Of a stretch of DNA of 64,000 nucleotides, positions 58,076-64,000 are shown in pieces. The DNA is from Ochromonas danica. Taxonomy: Eukaryota > Sar > Chrysophyceae > Chromulinales > Chromulinaceae. The position numbers and the translations under genes are program-made. Location: assembly GCA_015146655.1 (NCBI GenBank), contig VKHL01000052.1, forward strand, positions 1 to 64,000, written 5' to 3'. Below the pieces are notes generated by a model. It saw nothing but the letters and a program-made list of their open reading frames with translations. It had not been told where the DNA came from and made no database searches. Each line of letters opens with the position of its first letter. Positions within the stretch are counted from its first letter, which is position 1.

Positions 58076-58876
58076 ATGACCTCTTCTTCCTCTTCCTCTT
58101 CTGCACGAAATGGTATTATTCGACAACCTTCTCTTACTGCCCAACAACAACAACAACAAGAACCTTCAACATCACTACCACTACCACTACCACTATCATC
58201 ACCACCACAAACTACTAACTCTCTCTCAGGTAAGGAGATAGACTTTTCATCACTAAATAGTATGACTGACTGATTGACACTGTATATGATAATGACAGGC
58301 ATTCCTCTACTGGGTAGTCTCTTAAGATGGTATCAAGCCAAGAGGAAAGTTAACCCTAACCATCCTCATCATCATCCTCATCATTCCAAGTCTACTGGAG
58401 ATGGAATCAAACCTCCTCCTCCTGCTGCTCCTGCTCCTGCTGCTACTGCTCCTCCTCATCGTCGTCTTAGTTCGATTGAAATGTTATTTAATCGTGTCAT
58501 GTATAAACTTTCACGACAACTTTCAAGTCATGCTAATATTGCTATTGTTCATCCACATAGTGATGATATTGATGAAGGTAGAAGTGTTGGTTTTGCTGAA
58601 GAAGATGAAAGTATAGCAGCTACAGTAGGAGGTGGTAGGACAGTCAATCATTTCTTTATTGTTGGTACCTCTACCATGGAACATAAATATGTTGGTAGTC
58701 AAAGTGGGGAGATGATGATGATGTTACAAACTGCACGTAATTCAGATGAAGGAGGTGAAGAAGATGATGATAATAGAAGAAGAGGATTAGATAAAGACAA
58801 TCAAGAATCATCACTTCGTTCTCTCGATCAACAACAACAACAACAACAACAATTGCAACAACAATTACAACAATAG
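58076..58876 (+). CDS. uncharacterised low-complexity protein
   Basis: Two exons, 58076-58229 and 58299-58876, 243 aa. The 69-bp intron (CAG|GTAAGG ... GACAG) is phase 1. The N-terminus has Ser, Gln and Pro-Leu runs, and the C-terminus ends in a Gln run. The most conserved-looking stretch is in the middle: IPLLGSLLRWYQAKRKVNPN and LSSIEMLFNRVMYKLSRQLS, then FAEEDESIAATVGG. These helices carry basic and hydrophobic faces. No known domain was recognised and the location is unknown. Clean splice signals and a frame that survives splicing support coding. Confidence 0.6.
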
Positions 58877-59906
58877 TAACAATTATCAAACCAGACTACT
58901 ACTACTACTACTACCACTACTACTGCTGCTGCAGGCGGTGGTGGTGGTGGTGGTAGTGGTAGTGGTGATAGTCTAGTTCAGAATGTCAGCTGGATAGACT
59001 ATTATCCTAATCACCTTTTTGTTTACTGTCTACTATTTATTTGTTTGTTTGTTTGTTCTGGTTAACAATGGATGCTGTTTTTGTTTCTCAATTCTACCTT
59101 TTTTTGTTTTGGTCAAATAAGAAGACATGATATTTAATATATGTAATGGATATCTATATATGACCAGAAGCTAACCCCCCAATACATACACACAGTCCAT
59201 TTTTGAAAGAACTCATTTGCATGTTATTTTGTTGTTTGTTGGTGTTAATATGTTCATGTAATAACATCTTCTTCCTCGTGCGTTTTCCTTCTGTTTATTT
59301 GTTTTGATATTTTTTGATTAGATGAATCATACTTTGCTTCCATCATCATCATTATCATCATGTAGCTAGAATAGGTGATTGTATTGTTGATAATGATGAT
59401 TAGATAGTGAAATAGTTTCTCTTAGTCTAGAGGAGTCTATTAGAAGTTTTAATAGTTGAAATGTGTTTGTTTGTTGTTCTAATGTCACTTGCATGGAGGT
59501 GTTAATTAAATCGATTGCATTCTTTCTCATTCTATGCTAGGCACTAGTTGACACTAGACTGAAATAAGATTAATTTTTGAATTGTAAGATAAAAAGATGA
59601 TTACTACAAGATGTGTGTTGTGATTTTTATTACTTAACTTAAGGTACTGGTTGGTGGGAGTTGCACAAATTGTGCGATGGATCAACTCACATGCAAATTC
59701 AAGCAAATGGAAGACAGGATGGGCAGAATGATCGCAATATAACTAACTACATGTTGAATGAAGGTAACTTTATCACAAAAGCAGCTGAGAGATATGTATT
59801 CTGTGGCTTTCATTATCTACAATCATTATTACTACTAAAGCCACAACAGGAAGAGGTATGATAATCTAACGGTATTTACATAACTACTGTGTATGGTATC
59901 TTACAT
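58877..59906. other. gene-free 1 kb between converging genes
   Basis: Starts with ACT and GGT microsatellite runs (58890-58970), then AT-rich sequence. The frame at 59661-59861 lacks protein character. No RNA gene was recognised. Confidence 0.5.
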
Positions 59907-61154
59907 TTAATGATGCCGGGGGGCGGTTAACGATGAATAACCCGGGAACAGGTCCCAAACAGCTTTCGTTTCCAACGGTTGAGATGACATATCTTCATGA
60001 CATGCATTTTGTCCAAGAAATGGTTGATTGCTTGGATAATAATGTGAAGACATCATGCGCATTGGAGGAGACATATTGCCGTAGTCGATGGCTTCAAAAG
60101 AACAACTCACACTAGGAGGAAATTGGGAAAAGCTCTTAGCAGGCTGCAGGGAAGGTTGTGCCGGAAAGGGCAAGGTAGAACTGTTAGATGAGTCAAGCAC
60201 AGATATAGGGATTTCCGTCCAAGAAACACCTCTTTGCAATTCAGACGGAGTCAGCTCGGTAGAAGTGTTATGCAAATCGAATACACTATTGGATCTGGAT
60301 AAGTCTAAATCAACCTGATTGCTGGTATGATGCACCCACCCATCAGATTCTTGCCATTCTTGAAATGTCTGTTGAATATCTTCATTGATTGAAGAGTCAT
60401 CATCGTCATCGTCATCTGCATCAGTTTGATCTTCCACCACACTGCTCACGGTGCTATCTAATGCCTGCTTTTTAGAGGCTGGCTCAGAGCCAATACTCTT
60501 TCGGCGTCTCTTACGTGTTGTTGACTCGCTAGTTAAGCTGTTACTACGACCTCGACCACTTCGCTTTGTAACAGGCTTCTTCTTTGCTTTAACTTTTCCA
60601 CGATGATTAGCTTTCGTATTACCTTCAAACTCAAATATTTGCACACGATTTGCAGTCAATCTGGTTTGGCCAGATCCAGTGACATACTTGACATGCCATC
60701 CTTCTACAATTTTGGGAACAACTTGCATTGCTAATCCTTTGTTCTTACGTGCAGTAATTAAGGTAAAGAGGATTGCCATCCAATTGGCTGTTTGCCATAA
60801 TTTGACTTGTTCTTCTTCATTCTCACCAATAAAAATATTATTATATGCTTCATGAAAAGAAGCTAAAGTTGGGTATTTATAATCTTCAGGAAGATAATGT
60901 AATTTCAGTGCAATCAGAAGACTGACCCATATAGCATACATCAGAGGTCCTTCTTTATGAATACTAGAGATGTCCAAGCCAATGGCTTCAGAGATCTCAA
61001 ATAAATTTAATTCTGTATGAACACCTGAATATTTGATACGGTTATTCACTTCATTATAGAATTTATGTATCCATTCTTTATCTTCAGAAGAAAAAGAAGG
61101 GTCTTCCAGAATTGTTAAGAATTCTACGATTTGTTTTTGATGAGTTATCGCCAT
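59907..61154 (-). CDS. uncharacterised nuclear-type protein with YVTGSGQ motif
   Basis: Single exon, 415 aa. Residues 1-150 are a compact helical region (DKEWIHKFYNEVNNRIKYSG; KLWQTANWMAILFTLITARK). A short motif at about 150-175 reads EGWHVKYVTGSGQTRLTANR followed by VQIFEFEG. It resembles a beta-rich unit I associate with other heterokont proteins, from memory only. Residues 180-230 are a strong nuclear localisation region (KVKAKKKPVTKR; RKRRRKS). An Asp run and a Ser-rich tail follow. The start is the only Met near the 5' end. A chromatin or transcription role is a guess from the nuclear signal. Confidence 0.7.
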   Translation of the reverse strand: MAITHQKQIVEFLTILEDPSFSSEDKEWIHKFYNEVNNRIKYSGVHTELNLFEISEAIGLDISSIHKEGPLMYAIWVSLLIALKLHYLPEDYKYPTLASFHEAYNNIFIGENEEEQVKLWQTANWMAILFTLITARKNKGLAMQVVPKIVEGWHVKYVTGSGQTRLTANRVQIFEFEGNTKANHRGKVKAKKKPVTKRSGRGRSNSLTSESTTRKRRRKSIGSEPASKKQALDSTVSSVVEDQTDADDDDDDDSSINEDIQQTFQEWQESDGWVHHTSNQVDLDLSRSNSVFDLHNTSTELTPSELQRGVSWTEIPISVLDSSNSSTLPFPAQPSLQPAKSFSQFPPSVSCSFEAIDYGNMSPPMRMMSSHYYPSNQPFLGQNACHEDMSSQPLETKAVWDLFPGYSSLTAPRHH

Positions 61155-61977
61155 GCTTTTGTTGTTGTTTGTGATGATGATAAATCAAACAAGAAGAAAT
61201 TTTAATTCAAGGGTATGAATAATAGTGGCTAAAGTAGATTAAGAAAATGAGAAGAGAGAATGGGGGGGGGGATAGAGAAGGGTAGGGTAGATTAGTTTCG
61301 TTCTTGTTCTATGACGTTGAGAGGGGGAGAAAGTGAATTTGATTGTGACGGAGTGACTGAGTGGGAGGGGATAGGACAGCGCACAGAGTGGGAGAGAGAC
61401 ACGGACACACAGAGAGAGTGTGAGAGAAGAGAGAGAGAGAGAGAACACAACACAGTGGGGAAAGCGGAAGTGGGTGCATGCGTGGCAACCTTCTTCCCAC
61501 CTTCCGAAACTGAAGGAAGTCATGGCAGGAAACTTGAAGTTGGATATTCGAAAGTTTGGTTGTTCGATTTTCTGTTGATGGAAAAATCTAGAACAGTGAA
61601 ATTCCGATTTCCGAATATATGTTAAGTTAAGAAAAACGATAGCACCCGCGGAAACTGCTGTAGCACCGAAAAACTCCAACCAGACTCCCAAAATTTAAGC
61701 CAACTTGCTGCAACAAAGAAAAGGTGGAATATAACCACCACAGAGGTTAAGGTCAGCTGGGACACTAGAAAGAAATATGCAACTTTATGTAATTGCTAAA
61801 GGGCAAAAATAGTAAAATAGTTAAAATAGTAAACAACTCTACATGCCTCACAGACAAGCATGGATGATTATGAACACATCTAGCAGAAAAGAAACATCTC
61901 CAAAAGAGATTCCACCATCGTGTTATAACAAAACTTGCACCTTCTTAAACTGTGCATAATAATGACAGCTGTCAATC
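61155..61977. other. intergenic
   Basis: Holds a GA/GAGA run on the plus strand (about 61410-61445) and a G-run at 61261-61270. A reverse frame at 61239-61691 has a hydrophobic start but no ATG at its 5' end. No gene is supported. Confidence 0.5.
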
Positions 61978-63999
61978 TTAATGCTGTTGAGGAAGACTTG
62001 CGCGAACAGTCTCCGCAGCCTTCACCATGTTCACTAAAGCTGGTTTCACATCCTCCCACTTGCGAGTCTTCAATCCACAATCAGGATTCACCCAAAGCTG
62101 ACTCACAGACAACCTTTCCGTCGCCTTCTCCAACAACGCTACCATCTCTCCCACTGAGGGGATGCGGGGAGAGTGGATGTCGTACACCCCAGGACCGATC
62201 TCATTGGGATACTTGTACTCCACGAAGGCCTGCAGCAGCTCCAGCTTCGAACGAGCAGTCTCGATGGAGATAACATCGGCATCCATGGCACCGATCGCAG
62301 AGATGATGTCGTTGAACTCGGAGTAACACATGTGGGTGTGGATCTGGGTTCCATCTCGCACTCCAGAGGCAGAGATACCAAAGCTCTCCACGGCCCAATC
62401 CAAATAACTCTGCCACTCAGAGCGACGCAAAGGCAACCCTTCACGAAGGGCTGCCTCATCAATCTGGATTACTTTCGCCCCTGCGGCCTCCAAGTCGCAC
62501 ACTTCATCTCGGATAGCCAGAGCAATCTGACGACAAGTGTCGCATCGTGGCTGGTCATCGCGCACAAAAGACCATTGCAGAATCGTCACCGGACCTGTCA
62601 ACATGCCTTTCATCGCCTTCTTCGTCAGCGACTGAGCATACTGCCACCATTGCACAGTCATGGCCTGGGGACGAGATACATCGCCATAGATGATAGGAGG
62701 ACGCACACAGCGAGATCCGTAGCTCTGCACCCAACCAGCGCGACTAAAAGTGAACCCGCTCAGCTGCTCGCCGAAGTACTGCACCATATCGTTACGCTCG
62801 AACTCTCCATGCACCAACACATCGATACCAATCTCTTCTTGCCATGCTACTGCACGCTTCATCTCTTCGCGCAAGAACGCCTCATAGCTCGCTGTGTCCA
62901 GACTGCCTTTATCATGAGCAGCTCGAGCCTTGCGAACCTCGGCTGTCTGTGGGAAGGAACCAATCGTCGTCGTGGGTAGCACAGGTAGGCGCAATTGCTC
63001 TTGCTGGATCTTTACTCGCTCGGGATAGGGAGTAGCGCGACGAGTCATACTGCCATCAATCTTGGCCAAGCGAGCGCGCACTTCGGGGTTACATGTCAAC
63101 GGAGAGCTGCGACGGTCTGCAATGGCCAGACCGTTGCTCTCTAGAACAGCAGCCACCACTTGGCGACCCTGCTGCAAAGCTCTCGTCAAGGTCACCACCT
63201 CGTCTAGCTTTTGAGTTGCAAATGCCAACCAGCTCTTCACCTGAGGATCCAAGCTAGTCTCCAGAGATAGATCCACAGGTGTATGCAGCAAGGAGCAAGA
63301 AGGCGCAATCTCGATGTGACGATCTGAGTGCTTCACTTTCTCCTCCAACACATGTAGCACGCGGTTCAGATCACACTTCCATACATTGCGACCGTCGATC
63401 ACTCCTAAGGATAACGCCAACTCCTTCCTGCTTCTGCTTAACACAATATCCAGTTGGTCAGGAGCTCGCACCAAGTCTACATGCAGACCTGCCACAGGTA
63501 GAGAAAGTGCTGTCTCCAGATTGTCTCCCAGACCTCCAAAGTAGGTCGCTACCATGAGTTTCACACCCAACACCTTCGAGAACTCAGAGTAGGCAGTCTT
63601 GACTGCCTCTTGCACCTTGCTGGGCAGATCCAAAACAAGCACGGGCTCATCGATCTGAACCCACTCAGCACCTGCCTCTTGCAGTTCGCGAAGTAACTGC
63701 ACATAGACTGGCAACAACTTCGGCAGAAGATCCATGGGATCGAAGCCTTCGTCCTTGGACTTTGCCAGGCGAAGGAAGGTCACTGGGCCAATGAGCACAG
63801 GTCGAGTGGCGATACCCAATGCCTTGGCTTCATTGAAGTGATCCAAAGGTTTCTTCGTGCGAAGAGCAAACTGCTGCACCGCATTCACCTCAGGCACGAT
63901 GTAGTGATAGTTAGTGTCGAACCACTTCGTCATCTCTTGGGCTGGAACATCCGCATCTGCACCACCACAGATCGAAGAGCCACAACATGCTCTCTCCAC
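61978..63999 (-). CDS. metE: cobalamin-independent methionine synthase, 5' end beyond window
   Basis: 673 residues are visible to the stop; the family is about 760 aa, so roughly the first 90 lie past the window edge. The enzyme moves a methyl group from 5-methyltetrahydropteroyl-polyglutamate to homocysteine, making methionine. The N-terminal barrel shows [13 protein letters not shown] and [13 protein letters not shown]. The catalytic barrel shows [30 protein letters not shown] and [17 protein letters not shown]. Zinc ligands are seen in [10 protein letters not shown] (His, Cys), with the Glu further on, and in [11 protein letters not shown] (Cys). No intron is needed in the visible part. 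C-ending codon bias resembles the LHC gene and suggests high expression. Its presence means methionine synthesis need not depend on vitamin B12. Confidence 0.97.
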   Translation of the reverse strand: MERACCGSSICGGADADVPAQEMTKWFDTNYHYIVPEVNAVQQFALRTKKPLDHFNEAKALGIATRPVLIGPVTFLRLAKSKDEGFDPMDLLPKLLPVYVQLLRELQEAGAEWVQIDEPVLVLDLPSKVQEAVKTAYSEFSKVLGVKLMVATYFGGLGDNLETALSLPVAGLHVDLVRAPDQLDIVLSRSRKELALSLGVIDGRNVWKCDLNRVLHVLEEKVKHSDRHIEIAPSCSLLHTPVDLSLETSLDPQVKSWLAFATQKLDEVVTLTRALQQGRQVVAAVLESNGLAIADRRSSPLTCNPEVRARLAKIDGSMTRRATPYPERVKIQQEQLRLPVLPTTTIGSFPQTAEVRKARAAHDKGSLDTASYEAFLREEMKRAVAWQEEIGIDVLVHGEFERNDMVQYFGEQLSGFTFSRAGWVQSYGSRCVRPPIIYGDVSRPQAMTVQWWQYAQSLTKKAMKGMLTGPVTILQWSFVRDDQPRCDTCRQIALAIRDEVCDLEAAGAKVIQIDEAALREGLPLRRSEWQSYLDWAVESFGISASGVRDGTQIHTHMCYSEFNDIISAIGAMDADVISIETARSKLELLQAFVEYKYPNEIGPGVYDIHSPRIPSVGEMVALLEKATERLSVSQLWVNPDCGLKTRKWEDVKPALVNMVKAAETVRASLPQQH

Positions 64000-64000
64000 G

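Noticed and set aside
61239-61691. Minus-strand frame starting GVWLEFFGATAVSAGA
   Set aside because: The opening looks like a membrane helix, but there is no ATG, a stop lies just upstream in frame, and the rest is a GA/CT repeat.

Overview
This window is nuclear DNA of a photosynthetic heterokont (ochrophyte) alga. Three things point there. A light-harvesting chlorophyll a/c (fucoxanthin-type) protein at 43683-44276 carries the ASAFAP signal typical of plastids bounded by four membranes. Genes are packed on both strands with short GT-AG introns, mostly 60-140 bp. The gene set is eukaryotic: eIF3a, SNW1, Rab1, IFT57, cytosolic PheRS beta. IFT57 implies a cell with a flagellum at some stage. 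Microsatellites and long single-residue runs (Gly, Glu, Ser, Thr, Asn, Gln) are common. The species cannot be told from the window.

Layout. 0.9-3.7 kb: a low-complexity coiled-coil gene. 4.4-6.3 kb: an intronless P-loop NTPase with a TIR/SEFIR-like C-terminus. 7.0-16.5 kb: an F-box gene, a small tail-anchored-type ORF, a secreted class 3 lipase, PheRS beta and eIF3a. 18.3-21.5 kb: a hybrid sensor-kinase-like gene with a degenerate ATP-binding domain. 21.8-24.6 kb: an accessory island with a 299-bp inverted-repeat element, broken coding-like fragments and the tail of a hAT transposon. 25.6-31.7 kb: a probably myristoylated protein with SH3/Tudor-like folds, tRNA-Ile and a PAP/OAS1-type nucleotidyltransferase. 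34.4-42.9 kb: a small zinc-ribbon ORF, SNW1, Rab1, JMJD6 and a secreted PHB-depolymerase-type esterase. 43.7-47.8 kb: the LHC gene and a SET/MYND plus prolyl-4-hydroxylase-type fusion. 48.2-57.0 kb: an ankyrin/coiled-coil/WW protein, IFT57, an intron-containing tRNA-Asp and a GT31-like glycosyltransferase. 58-61 kb: two uncharacterised genes. 62-64 kb: the 3' part of metE, running off the window end.

Most genes are unlinked housekeeping functions, and no operon-like or biosynthetic cluster is visible. Several neighbours are divergent and share short upstream regions: PheRS beta/eIF3a, JMJD6/esterase, LHC/SET-P4H, ankyrin/IFT57 and tRNA-Asp/glycosyltransferase. The most unusual items are the NTPase-TIR/SEFIR gene, the SET/MYND-P4H fusion, the apparently ATP-dead hybrid kinase and the 299-bp element. 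Exon models were built by hand from reading frame, GT-AG signals and family conservation. They have not been tested against transcripts.
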